Below, piece after piece: positions 34,899 through 43,774 of a DNA stretch of 64,000 nucleotides. The DNA comes from Candidatus Enterococcus huntleyi (GTDB lineage Bacteria > Bacillota > Bacilli > Lactobacillales > Enterococcaceae). Each line of letters starts with the position of its first letter. The stretch's first letter is position 1. Location: NCBI RefSeq assembly GCF_009933175.1, contig NZ_MAEJ01000001.1:84238-148237 (forward strand), read 5' to 3'. The notes below the pieces were generated by a model. The model did no database searches. It saw nothing but the letters and a program-made list of their open reading frames with translations, and was not told the origin of the DNA. A program made the translations under genes and the position numbers.

Positions 34899-36369
34899 TG
34901 TTGCAGCAATACTTCTGTTAAGTGCTTGTGGGAATAAGGCGAAGGACGCGAGCGCCTCAGATGATGGAGGGCCAACAAAGATTACATGGATGAACATGTT
35001 ACACACGCCTTCACCACCTACAGATGTCATTGTAGATAAAATCGAAGAAGCAACAAACACAGATATCACGTTTAACTGGATTCCAGATGCTTCAAAAGAA
35101 GAACGCTTAACTACGGCATTAGCTTCAGATGAATTAGCTGATATCGTAACGATTACAATCATGCAAAATTCTTCTGTTAGAAACGCACTGAAATCAGGAA
35201 TGTTTTGGGATGTAAAAGACTATTTAAAAGATTATGATAATTTGAAAAAAATCTCTGACGAACGGATTGAAACAGCAAGTATCGATGGACACGTCTATGG
35301 TGTACCGATTCAAAAAGATCTTGCACGTTCCGGCTTAGTTATCAGAAAAGATTGGTTAGATAAACTAGGTTTAGAAGTACCAACGACTATGGATGAGTTA
35401 TATGAAGTAGCGAAACAATTTACAGAAAACGATCCAGATGGGAATGGGAAAGATGATACTGTAGGATTTGGTGATCGTGCGCCGACCGATATCAAATATA
35501 GTAGCTTTAAATTATTTACTTCATATTTTGGCGCACCAAATGGATGGGAAGTAGAGAAAGATGGTACATTTACTCCTGAATTTTTAACACCAGAATATAA
35601 AGAAGCATTGAATTTTTCAAGAGACTTATTTGAAAACGGATACTTAGCGCAAGATTTCGCAGTAACGCAAAAAACAGATCAACAGCAACAATTTGCGCAA
35701 GGAAAAGCTGGTATCTATACTGGAATGATCGATATCAAAAATCTTAAAACTATGGCACAAGGAATTCAAGATGATATGGAATTAGTCCCTGTAAATAAAA
35801 TTTCTACTGGCGATGGCGAATATCATGTGTGGTCTGAAAATGGCGGAGTTGGGGGCTTACTAGCTTTTCCAAAATCAGTTGTAAAAGACGAAGCACATTT
35901 GAAAAAATTATTACAGTTTGTTAATGATTTAATCGATGAAGAAGTATTCTATTATATGACCGGTGGTATTGAAGGAACGCATTACAAAATAAATGAAGAT
36001 GGCGCGCTAGAATATATTGATATGGATGCATGGCAACAAGATGTCCAACCATTATCTAGCTCTCGTCCAAGTGAAGTGACGTATAAAATTAAAGATGCAT
36101 CACCTGAAAAACAATTGGCTAATGAGTTAGTTGCTGAAAATGAGCAGTATGCAGTGCTTGATCCAACATTCTCTTTAGATTCTGAAAAAGCGAATGAAGT
36201 TGGATCTGAGATTCAAAAAATTATTACTGATGCAACTGTTCAGTATATGATGGGTCAAATTGATGAAAAAGCCTTTGATAAAGCAGTGTCAGATTGGCAG
36301 GCACAAGGCGGAGATCAAATGAAGAAGGAATATGAAGAAGCCTATAAAGCTGCACAAAAAAATAAATAA
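34864..36369 (+). CDS. extracellular sugar-binding lipoprotein of the pectin ABC importer
   Basis: A 501-aa solute-binding protein of the LplA/YtcQ family. A lipoprotein signal ends at LLLSACGNK, so Cys about 20 would be lipidated and the protein held on the outer face of the membrane. It has ITWMNMLHTPSP, YGVPIQKDLARSGLVIRKDWLDKL and a DPDGNGKDDTVGFG calcium-type loop common in this family. ATG 34864 follows AAGGAG by 7 bases. It is the last gene of the importer operon. The likely ligands are oligogalacturonides or rhamnogalacturonan fragments, from context only. Confidence 0.9.
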   Translation: MKREKFLKLGLSVAAILLLSACGNKAKDASASDDGGPTKITWMNMLHTPSPPTDVIVDKIEEATNTDITFNWIPDASKEERLTTALASDELADIVTITIMQNSSVRNALKSGMFWDVKDYLKDYDNLKKISDERIETASIDGHVYGVPIQKDLARSGLVIRKDWLDKLGLEVPTTMDELYEVAKQFTENDPDGNGKDDTVGFGDRAPTDIKYSSFKLFTSYFGAPNGWEVEKDGTFTPEFLTPEYKEALNFSRDLFENGYLAQDFAVTQKTDQQQQFAQGKAGIYTGMIDIKNLKTMAQGIQDDMELVPVNKISTGDGEYHVWSENGGVGGLLAFPKSVVKDEAHLKKLLQFVNDLIDEEVFYYMTGGIEGTHYKINEDGALEYIDMDAWQQDVQPLSSSRPSEVTYKIKDASPEKQLANELVAENEQYAVLDPTFSLDSEKANEVGSEIQKIITDATVQYMMGQIDEKAFDKAVSDWQAQGGDQMKKEYEEAYKAAQKNK

Positions 36370-36686
36370 AAATGTGAAATGAAAGTATTTTGTTTTGAGG
36401 TATTCGTTCATCATGTCTAAATCACGCATAAAAATCATTTAATGTAGTGTAATGTAAGACTAGGTTAAATGAAACAGTAGTAGCTAATAAGCCGAAATTC
36501 ACGAAAATGACAGGAAACACGGAATATTTCATTCAGATGTTGATTGATTACTACTCAGTGTTCTTTAAGTTTTAGTGAGTTTTGGCTTATTTCTATATTT
36601 ATTAGTTAGCTACACAATAGTTAGAGTTATTGAAAGTGGAAATAGTTGTGTTTTGTTATTCATAGGCGAAGAAATGAGCGTGAGAC
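36370..36686 (+). terminator. gap with long-range hairpin before the pectinesterase operon
   Basis: No gene is visible. AATAAGCCGAAATTCAC (36486-36502) pairs with GTGAGTTTTGGCTTATT (36575-36591) across a 72-base loop, followed by a T-rich stretch. It could be a terminator of the importer operon or a leader structure of the next one. Confidence 0.45.
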
Positions 36687-37550
36687 ATGCAAAGGTATGA
36701 TTGGAAAGAGAAGCAAACACTTCAAGAATTTATTGATCAAGCAGAAGGGATTATTGTTATTCCAGAGGGCTATTATCAAGAAAGGCTAGTCATTAATAAT
36801 AGCCACCTCACGATTATTGGTGAAGGCGAAGTTATTATCGATAGCGCAGTAAGTGTAAAAAAATCCCCTTCATTGACAACCTATCAAACAGCTACCGTCT
36901 ATATACTTGGAAATAATATTTGTTTGAAAAACTTAACGATTAGAAATTCATCCGGAATGAGTGCTGAGGTCGGACAAGCAGTCAGTTTGTTTGTGGATGG
37001 AAATGAAGTTTATATTGAAAACTGTCAGATTGAAGGGAATCAAGATACGTTGTATTTAGGACAGCCAAAGGAATTAGTTCCTAGTCGAACAACGAGGGTT
37101 CATTTTTATGATTGCCGGGTTTCTGGGGACATAGATTTTATTTTTGGCTCAGCTGCGGCGCTATTCGAAAACTGTCAAATAGTTAGTACAGCTATAGATG
37201 TGGGGTATTTAGTCGCTCCTGCAACTCCGCAAGATCAGATTCTTGGCTTTGTTTTTGTTAACTGTTTATTCAGGCAAAAACACGAAAGTGCCAAACACTA
37301 TTTGGCTAGACCCTGGCGAGAGTATGCAAAAGTATATTTTTTTGAAAGTAGATTTGAACTCAAATTCGCAGAAGGTCGTTGGGATGACTGGGATAAGCTA
37401 AATGCGCGAGTGACAAGCGAGTTTTGTGAATATAACAATTCATACGCTGATCAATCAAGAAACGCATCTTGGGTAAATAAAAAAGAACTTGATAGTTTTA
37501 TGTACTTAAAATATTTTGAGAAGGTGAAAAAATGGACAATTGGTCAATAA
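36687..37550 (+). CDS. pectin methylesterase (CE8), first copy
   Basis: A 287-aa right-handed beta-helix esterase that removes methyl groups from polygalacturonate. Motifs: GQAVSLFVDGN, QIEGNQDTLYLG (Gln and Asp), DCRVSGDIDFIFGSA (catalytic Asp) and YLARPWREYAKVYF (Arg). There is no signal peptide, so it is cytoplasmic, unlike secreted plant-pathogen enzymes. No strong ribosome binding site precedes ATG 36687. Its 3' end overlaps the GH105 gene by 19 bases. A paralogue is at 40843. Confidence 0.9.
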   Translation: MQRYDWKEKQTLQEFIDQAEGIIVIPEGYYQERLVINNSHLTIIGEGEVIIDSAVSVKKSPSLTTYQTATVYILGNNICLKNLTIRNSSGMSAEVGQAVSLFVDGNEVYIENCQIEGNQDTLYLGQPKELVPSRTTRVHFYDCRVSGDIDFIFGSAAALFENCQIVSTAIDVGYLVAPATPQDQILGFVFVNCLFRQKHESAKHYLARPWREYAKVYFFESRFELKFAEGRWDDWDKLNARVTSEFCEYNNSYADQSRNASWVNKKELDSFMYLKYFEKVKKWTIGQ

Positions 37551-38647
37551 AAACAGCAGAGACGATTATGGAAAGAACACCGATTCTTTCTGAGGATAAA
37601 GGATACAACAAAAAGTGGTCCTATGATTACGGAGTTGTTTTAAAAGGATTTCAACTTTTATGGGAGAAAACTGGCGATCCGAAGTTTTTAGCATTCATTA
37701 AAACGAATATTGATGAGTTTGTGACAGAAGAAGGTACGATTAAAAAATATCGTGTTGGTGAGTACAATATCGATCATATCAACACAGGGAAGTTATTATT
37801 TGTATTATACAGAGAAACGAAAGAAGAAAAATATCGTAAAGCAGCTGAATTATTATATCAACAATTAGAAAATCATCCTCGAACTTCAGAAGGGGCTTTT
37901 TGGCATAAAGAAATTTATCCTTACCAAATCTGGTTGGATGGTTTATACATGGGAACACCGTTCTATACGGAATATATCAAAGAATTTGGCAAAATAGAAG
38001 AATATGAAGATGCCATGAAGCAATTTGAAATTAGTTATGCACACCTACTTGATAAAGAAACTGGCCTATTAATTCACGCTTGGGATGAGAAAAAAGTCCA
38101 GCCTTGGGCAGATCCTGAAACAGGACTTTCGCATCACTTTTGGAGTCGTTCGATTGGCTGGTATTTAATGGCTGCTGTGGATACGTATGAGTTATTGGAA
38201 GGAACAGACATTGACAGAAGTCTGCTACGTTCGATTGTTGAAACGACTCTATCGGCGTTATTAAACTATCAAAGTGAAGATAGCGGCGTATGGTATCAAG
38301 TAACGAATGAGCTGACGAGAAAAGGGAATTACTTAGAAGCTTCAGGTAGCAGCATGTTTGTCTATGCAATAGCTAAAGGCATACGCCTGGGTATTTTAGA
38401 GAGAGCAGAGTGGGAAGCACAACTCAAAAAATCATACCAAGGACTGCTAGATGAGTTTGTACTAGTCACCAAAGAAGGCTGGGTTAATTTAAATAAAAAT
38501 TGTATGGTCGCCGGATTAGGTGGTGCTGATCAAAGAGATGGTAGCTTTGCCTATTATATAAGCGAACCGATTATCTGCAATGATCAAAAAGGTGTCGGCG
38601 CCTTTTTACAAGCCTTAATAGAGACGGAGGAAATATTACATGGTTAA
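37532..38647 (+). CDS. GH105 unsaturated rhamnogalacturonyl hydrolase, YteR/YesR type
   Basis: A 371-aa (alpha/alpha)6 barrel enzyme. KKWSYDYGVVLKGFQLLW, HKEIYPYQIWLDGLYMGTPF (catalytic Asp region), GLSHHFWSRSIGWYLMAAVD and EASGSSMFVYAIAKG are family hallmarks. It releases the unsaturated uronic acid from the end of pectin lyase products. It is cytoplasmic. GAGAAGGTG lies 7 bases before the ATG, and the stop overlaps the GH28 start. Confidence 0.92.
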   Translation: MDNWSIKTAETIMERTPILSEDKGYNKKWSYDYGVVLKGFQLLWEKTGDPKFLAFIKTNIDEFVTEEGTIKKYRVGEYNIDHINTGKLLFVLYRETKEEKYRKAAELLYQQLENHPRTSEGAFWHKEIYPYQIWLDGLYMGTPFYTEYIKEFGKIEEYEDAMKQFEISYAHLLDKETGLLIHAWDEKKVQPWADPETGLSHHFWSRSIGWYLMAAVDTYELLEGTDIDRSLLRSIVETTLSALLNYQSEDSGVWYQVTNELTRKGNYLEASGSSMFVYAIAKGIRLGILERAEWEAQLKKSYQGLLDEFVLVTKEGWVNLNKNCMVAGLGGADQRDGSFAYYISEPIICNDQKGVGAFLQALIETEEILHG

Positions 38648-39962
38648 TATTTTAGAGTTTGGCGCTGATGAGAAGAAAATGAATACAAGCGCCATTCAAG
38701 AGGCTATTGATGCGACAAGTCAAAAGGGCGGTGGACGAGTAGTCATTCCTGCAGGGACGTATAATACTGGAGCAATCTTTTTGAAAAGCAACATCGAATT
38801 ACATTTAAGTGCAGGAGCAGTATTGAAATTTTCTGATAAACAAGAAGATTATCCGGTCGTTTCTTCTCGATGGGAAGGGGTTCATAAAGATGTCTATGCT
38901 TCATGTATCTATGCAGAGAATGCAGAGAATATTTCAATCACAGGCTTCGGCGTATTAGATGGGAATGGCGAATCTTGGTGGCACGTATTCCGTAATCGAC
39001 GCGAGGAACTGAACTATCCACGACCTAAATTGATTAGTTTTCACGCCTGCAAACGAGTAACTATCTCAGGCGTTCATATGGAGAACTCGCCCAGCTGGAC
39101 GGTTAATCCAATTCTTTGTGAGAATATCACGATAGATAACATTTCTATTAAAAATCCTGCTGACTCACCAAATACAGACGGGATAGATCCAGAATCATGT
39201 AAAAATGTTCGAATTAGCAATTGTCATATCGATGTTGGCGATGATTGTATTGCAATTAAAGCTGGAACAGAGGATACAGAAGAACGGGTTTCTTGTGAGA
39301 ATATTACAATCGTTAACTGTACAATGGTTCATGGCCATGGTGGTGTCGTTTTAGGTAGTGAAATGAGTGGCGATATTAGAAATGTAACGATTTCAAATTG
39401 TATCTTCCAAGATACAGATAGAGGCATCCGCTTGAAATCAAGACGTGGACGTGGCGGAACAGTTGAAGATATTCGAGTGAGCAATATTGTCATGGATAAT
39501 GTGATGTGTCCATTTATCATCAATCTTTATTATTTCTGTGGACCACGAGGGAAAGAACCTTATGTATGGGAAAAAGTTCCTTATCCAATTGATGATCGAA
39601 CACCTTGCTTTAGACGAATTCATTTTATGAATGTGACTGCACGAAATGTGCAAGCAGCAGCAGGCTTTATTTATGGTTTAGCTGAAAGAGTAGCAAGTGA
39701 TATTAGCTTTACGAATGTTGATATTTCAATGGCAGAAGCAGCAATTCCAGGGAAACCAGCTATGATGACTGGGATTGAGGATATGACCAATAGAGGATTT
39801 TTTGTTGGTTTTGCCAAAGACATTTTGTTCGAACGCGTTTCTATAGAAAATCATGAAGGACCCGCGTTCTTATTAGAAGAAACAGAGGATATCGAGATTT
39901 CTCATTGTCGCTCTTACAATACCAAAAAAACAGAAGAATTGATTCGTCAGAAAGAGTCCTAA
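38640..39962 (+). CDS. GH28 polygalacturonase, cytoplasmic exo-type
   Basis: A 440-aa parallel beta-helix glycosidase. Catalytic motifs: NTDGIDPESCKNV, DVGDDCIAIKAG (Asp pair), HGHGGVVLGSEMSG (His) and RGIRLKSRRGRGG (Arg-x-Lys). The N-terminus (NILEFGADEKKMNTSAIQEAID) starts at the helix cap with no signal peptide. Such enzymes usually take single galacturonates from the non-reducing end of imported oligogalacturonides, feeding UxaC. It overlaps the GH105 gene by 8 bases. Confidence 0.93.
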   Translation: MVNILEFGADEKKMNTSAIQEAIDATSQKGGGRVVIPAGTYNTGAIFLKSNIELHLSAGAVLKFSDKQEDYPVVSSRWEGVHKDVYASCIYAENAENISITGFGVLDGNGESWWHVFRNRREELNYPRPKLISFHACKRVTISGVHMENSPSWTVNPILCENITIDNISIKNPADSPNTDGIDPESCKNVRISNCHIDVGDDCIAIKAGTEDTEERVSCENITIVNCTMVHGHGGVVLGSEMSGDIRNVTISNCIFQDTDRGIRLKSRRGRGGTVEDIRVSNIVMDNVMCPFIINLYYFCGPRGKEPYVWEKVPYPIDDRTPCFRRIHFMNVTARNVQAAAGFIYGLAERVASDISFTNVDISMAEAAIPGKPAMMTGIEDMTNRGFFVGFAKDILFERVSIENHEGPAFLLEETEDIEISHCRSYNTKKTEELIRQKES

Positions 39963-39964
39963 GT

Positions 39965-40846
39965 ATGAAATTAATTGATTTATTAGGCGCACAATCTCTT
40001 GCTACTGAACCTAAATATCAAAAGACTAGTTCTCAACAAGTTGACGGGTATCTAGTTGAACGCTATCAACTAGCACTTAACGGGATTGAATCTGTCCCAG
40101 CTATTTGCGTTAAGCCTCTGACAGAGGGGCCTCATCCTGTCGTGCTCTTCCAACATTCTCATGGCGGAGATTTTGGCGTTGGGAAAACAGAACTCTTAGA
40201 AAGTTCAGCCTATTTGGCCAGTCCTAGCTTTGCTAAAACTTTAACGGATATGGGCTATGCAGTTTGGGCAATCGATGCCTGGGGCTTTGAAGAAAGAGGG
40301 GGGATCGCTGAAAGTGAACTCGTCAAAGAATTTCTTTTGACTGGGCGAACCCTTTGGGGAATGCGTTTGTTTGATGTCATAGCGCTGATTGATTATCTAG
40401 AAACTAGAGAAGATATGGATATGACCAATCTCGCAACCATTGGGATGTCTATGGGTGGCTTGTTGAGCTGGTGGTTGGCTGCGATTGATCCGCGTGTTCA
40501 AGTGTGCATCGATATTGCTGCACAAGTTGATCTCGAAACGTTACTTGCGCACAGAAGACTGGATCATCATGGGTTCTATTATTATGTGCCCAATCTTTTA
40601 ACGTATTTTTCGACCGCTCAAATCCAAGCAATGATTGCGCCTAGAGCGCGTATGAGCCTAGTCGGTAAGCAAGATACGATGTGCATAAACGAAGGCGTAG
40701 AAAAACTAAATAATTATTTACAAACTGTGTATATAGAAAAAGGCGCACGACAAGCTTTTGTATCAAAATCATTAACCGGTGGACATATGGAAACTTCCGA
40801 GATGCGTTATGAATGGTGTCAGTTTTTGAAGGAGCATACACAATGA
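39965..40846 (+). CDS. alpha/beta hydrolase, probable carbohydrate esterase
   Basis: A 293-aa dienelactone hydrolase/acetyl xylan esterase-like protein. It contains VVLFQHSHGGDFGVGK, the nucleophile elbow TIGMSMGGLLSWW, the acid around GKQDTMCINEG, and the His in TGGHMETSEM. No signal peptide. ATG 39965 starts 2 bases after the GH28 stop with only a weak AGAAAGAG site; the frame runs back to 39905 inside GH28 but without support. Its stop overlaps the second pectinesterase (ATGA). Probably removes acetyl or feruloyl esters from imported oligosaccharides; the ester is not known. Confidence 0.78.
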   Translation: MKLIDLLGAQSLATEPKYQKTSSQQVDGYLVERYQLALNGIESVPAICVKPLTEGPHPVVLFQHSHGGDFGVGKTELLESSAYLASPSFAKTLTDMGYAVWAIDAWGFEERGGIAESELVKEFLLTGRTLWGMRLFDVIALIDYLETREDMDMTNLATIGMSMGGLLSWWLAAIDPRVQVCIDIAAQVDLETLLAHRRLDHHGFYYYVPNLLTYFSTAQIQAMIAPRARMSLVGKQDTMCINEGVEKLNNYLQTVYIEKGARQAFVSKSLTGGHMETSEMRYEWCQFLKEHTQ

Positions 40847-41736
40847 AGGAAATTATTATCGGCTCTGAAGATTTTTGCCAATTTGCTTCAATCCAAGCGG
40901 GAATTGATTATTTGGCGGAACTTCCAGAGCCTGTAGAAAAAAAGTTGACGATTTTAGCAGGAACTTATTATGAAACAATAACTAGCTATCTTTCTAATGT
41001 GATTATCTGCGGGCTTGGCGATGTAAAAATTATTGGCCATTACGGTGCTAGGGAAATCCTGCCAGATGGATCTGAGCGAGGAACCTTTCGAACAGCAACC
41101 TTTTTTATTGAAGGTGAAAATATTTTACTGGAGAATCTATCAATTGAAAATCAAGCAGGTCCTGGTGAATTAGTCGGACAGGCGATAGCCTTGTTTAATT
41201 GCGGCCATCAAACAACTGTCAGAAATTGTCGGCTAGTAGGTTACCAAGACACGCTCTGTACAGGGCCTTTGCCGGATTATCAAAAAGACGGAACCCCTTT
41301 TTTAAGTCCAATTAAAAAGCTGAAAGATTACTGTTTTCAAAAATATGAGCACTGTTTTATTTCAGGAACCATTGATTTTATTTTTGGCGGTGCACAAGCG
41401 ATCTTTGAGTCGTGTCAATTGCATAGTTTAGATAAAGATGGAGCTGGTTTCATTACGGCAGCCTCGACTTCAAAAACACAAGCCGAAGGTTACCTATTTG
41501 AAAACTGTTATTTAAGTGCTGAATCTCAAGCAAAGAAAGTTTTCCTAGGTAGACCTTGGCGTCCCTATGCAAAAACGACCTTCAAACATTCGTATTTTGG
41601 CAGTCATATTGCTGCAGAGGGCTGGGATAACTGGGGAAATCCTAAGAATGAACAGTCCGTTAGATATCATGAAATAGATAATTATGGCGCACAAGGTAAA
41701 AGACCTAGTTGGATAAGAAGAAACGAGGAGAAGTGA
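40843..41736 (+). CDS. pectin methylesterase (CE8), second copy
   Basis: A 297-aa pectinesterase. Motifs: LVGQAIALFNCGHQ, LVGYQDTLCTGPLPD, HCFISGTIDFIFGGAQ and KVFLGRPWRPYAKTTF. It has no signal peptide. It differs clearly from the first copy (a longer loop after QDTLC), so the two may take different chain lengths or methylation patterns. ATG 40843 overlaps the preceding stop and has AAGGAG 8 bases upstream. Confidence 0.9.
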   Translation: MKEIIIGSEDFCQFASIQAGIDYLAELPEPVEKKLTILAGTYYETITSYLSNVIICGLGDVKIIGHYGAREILPDGSERGTFRTATFFIEGENILLENLSIENQAGPGELVGQAIALFNCGHQTTVRNCRLVGYQDTLCTGPLPDYQKDGTPFLSPIKKLKDYCFQKYEHCFISGTIDFIFGGAQAIFESCQLHSLDKDGAGFITAASTSKTQAEGYLFENCYLSAESQAKKVFLGRPWRPYAKTTFKHSYFGSHIAAEGWDNWGNPKNEQSVRYHEIDNYGAQGKRPSWIRRNEEK

Positions 41737-41739
41737 CTT

Positions 41740-42156
41740 ATGAAACGAAAATGGGAGATAATTGCAGGCAGTATAGGCGGAGTAGTATCATTAATCTTCT
41801 TTGGTGGCGTCTCTGTGACCATGAAGCAAATGTCGCAGAATGAATTCATCGAGATGTATCGTGATTTTGCAAAAGATGGAAATGTATCGGCTACCGAAGC
41901 CTATCATTCATTAACAAATATAACTAATTATTTTTCTATCGCTTTATTTCTATCAATTATTTTTTTAATAGTAGCTATTTGTTTCTCGATAAAAGATAAA
42001 TATTTGATCGTGGCCGTTCTTTTATATGCGATTGCGGGCATTGTTTTATTATTAGGAACACAGATGATTGCCTATCCATTTTCGTTTTTTTATTTTGTTG
42101 CTTGCGGCTTAGCCACTTACCGACTAATAAAAAGAAGGGAAATTATACATGTATAA
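41740..42156 (+). CDS. small membrane protein of the pectin operon, unknown
   Basis: A 138-aa protein with four hydrophobic segments (about 7-27, 62-82, 87-108 and 110-128) and a polar loop after the first one (MSQNEFIEMYRDFAKDG). It resembles short DUF4064-type membrane proteins only loosely. It sits between the second pectinesterase (3 bases before) and the GH43 gene (8-base overlap), so it is translated with them. GAGGAGAAG precedes the ATG. Its role in the pathway is unknown. Confidence 0.7.
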   Translation: MKRKWEIIAGSIGGVVSLIFFGGVSVTMKQMSQNEFIEMYRDFAKDGNVSATEAYHSLTNITNYFSIALFLSIIFLIVAICFSIKDKYLIVAVLLYAIAGIVLLLGTQMIAYPFSFFYFVACGLATYRLIKRREIIHV

Positions 42157-43705
42157 AACAAAAATCAAAAATCCAATTTTAAGAGGCTTTAATCCAGATC
42201 CAAATATCTTACGCGTTGAGGATACGTACTATTTAGTTGTTTCTTCGTTTGAATGGTTGCCCGGTGTACGGGCGTATAGCTCAAAAGATTTAGTCAATTG
42301 GACGCATGTCACAGATATACTAACGCATCAAGTGAATTTGCAAGGGAATCCGCTTAACTGTAGTATATGGGCGCCTCAATTAAGTTATTCAAATGGAAAA
42401 TTTTATTTAATTTATACAGATGTTAAAAGTACCGCTCGACCGTTTAAGGATTCCCATAATTATTTGATTACAGCAGATGAAATTACCGGTCCTTGGTCTG
42501 AACCTATCTATTTAAATAGCAGTGGATTTGATCCTTCTCTTTTTCATGATGAGGATGGACGTAAGTGGTTGTTGAACGAAATTTGGGATTATCGAATGAC
42601 TACAAGTAATAAATCTGCAGGAATTGTACTACAAGAGTATGATGAAGAACTTAAGGCAGTAACTGGTCCAGTGTATAAAATTTTTGATGGTACAGAATTG
42701 GCTAAAACGGAAGCTCCTCATATTTATCGCCACCAAGAGTATTATTATTTAATAACAGCTGAGGGTGGTACAGGCACCGGACATACAGTCACTGTTTGTC
42801 GCTCAACATCGATTACTGGTCCGTACGAATTAGATGAGAGACCTTTATTGACTGCAAGCGATAAACCAGATTCTCCCTTACAATGTTCTGGACATGGGAG
42901 CTTAGTTGAAACACCTCAAGGTAAATGGTATATGGCCTACTTATGTACTAGACCGTTGAATGGCGCCGCAATCTTAGGCAGAGAAACGGCAATTCAAGAA
43001 GTAGTTTGGGAAGATGGCTGGTTGCGATTAGAGACTGGAGAAGATGGCCCAGCTGTTGAAACGTATATTGAAACCGAAGAACAGATTACTCAACAAATTA
43101 AGACAGCTTTTCATGATGATTTTTCTGGGAAAATTAAGTCTGAATGGAACGCGCTACGTATTATGCCAGATAACAGCTGGTGTAATATTGAAGAGAATCC
43201 AGGTTATCTACGTCTGTTTTCTGGAGAATCGATTCAATCTAGTTTTGACAATCATATTTTGGCTATTAGACAAAAAGATTTTGATTTTGAGGCACAAACA
43301 AAAGTCGAGTTTACCCCAAAAACATTTAATCAAATGGCGGGTATCACTCTTTTCTTGAACACGCAAAACTACATGTATTGTTACATTACTTGGGATGAAA
43401 AAGAAGGAAAAGTCATTCGATTTATTTTATCAATAGATGGAGAATACGAATTATCTGACGTGATTATCCCAATTACAGAGCAGTGGGTTTCCTTGAAGGT
43501 CGCTGTTTCTGGACCTGTCGGTAAATTTTATTATCGAGAAGACGATAAGCATCCATGGCAACAAGTGGGTGCACCACAAGATATGTCAACATTAGCTGGA
43601 GGATTTACTGGGAACTTTGTCGGTATAGGCGTTCATGATATGGATAGAAAAGCCGGCTGCTCAGCAGATTTTGATTATTTTATTTATGAAGGATTAGATA
43701 AATAA
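42149..43705 (+). CDS. GH43 beta-xylosidase/arabinofuranosidase with C-terminal lectin-like domain
   Basis: A 518-aa glycosidase. The five-bladed propeller (about 1-310) begins ILRGFNPDPNILRVEDTYYL with the catalytic base Asp, then GFDPSLFHDEDGRKWLL and KTEAPHIYRHQEYYYLITAEGG with the acid Glu. Residues about 325-515 form a beta-sandwich domain (DUF1349/beta-xylosidase C-terminal type). The order fits XynB-like GH43 enzymes. In a pectin locus it may clear xylose or arabinose side chains, for example from xylogalacturonan. No signal peptide. A strong terminator follows. Confidence 0.9.
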   Translation: MYKTKIKNPILRGFNPDPNILRVEDTYYLVVSSFEWLPGVRAYSSKDLVNWTHVTDILTHQVNLQGNPLNCSIWAPQLSYSNGKFYLIYTDVKSTARPFKDSHNYLITADEITGPWSEPIYLNSSGFDPSLFHDEDGRKWLLNEIWDYRMTTSNKSAGIVLQEYDEELKAVTGPVYKIFDGTELAKTEAPHIYRHQEYYYLITAEGGTGTGHTVTVCRSTSITGPYELDERPLLTASDKPDSPLQCSGHGSLVETPQGKWYMAYLCTRPLNGAAILGRETAIQEVVWEDGWLRLETGEDGPAVETYIETEEQITQQIKTAFHDDFSGKIKSEWNALRIMPDNSWCNIEENPGYLRLFSGESIQSSFDNHILAIRQKDFDFEAQTKVEFTPKTFNQMAGITLFLNTQNYMYCYITWDEKEGKVIRFILSIDGEYELSDVIIPITEQWVSLKVAVSGPVGKFYYREDDKHPWQQVGAPQDMSTLAGGFTGNFVGIGVHDMDRKAGCSADFDYFIYEGLDK

Positions 43706-43724
43706 GTGCATGGATAGAATGAAC

Positions 43725-43759
43725 AAAAAGGTATGCTCCCTGGGGAGCATACCTTTTTG
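43725..43759. terminator. terminator after the pectinase operon
   Basis: AAAAAGGTATGCTCCC and GGGAGCATACCTTTTT are perfect complements separated by two bases; works on both strands. Confidence 0.92.
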
Positions 43760-43774
43760 TTTCTATGAATCACT

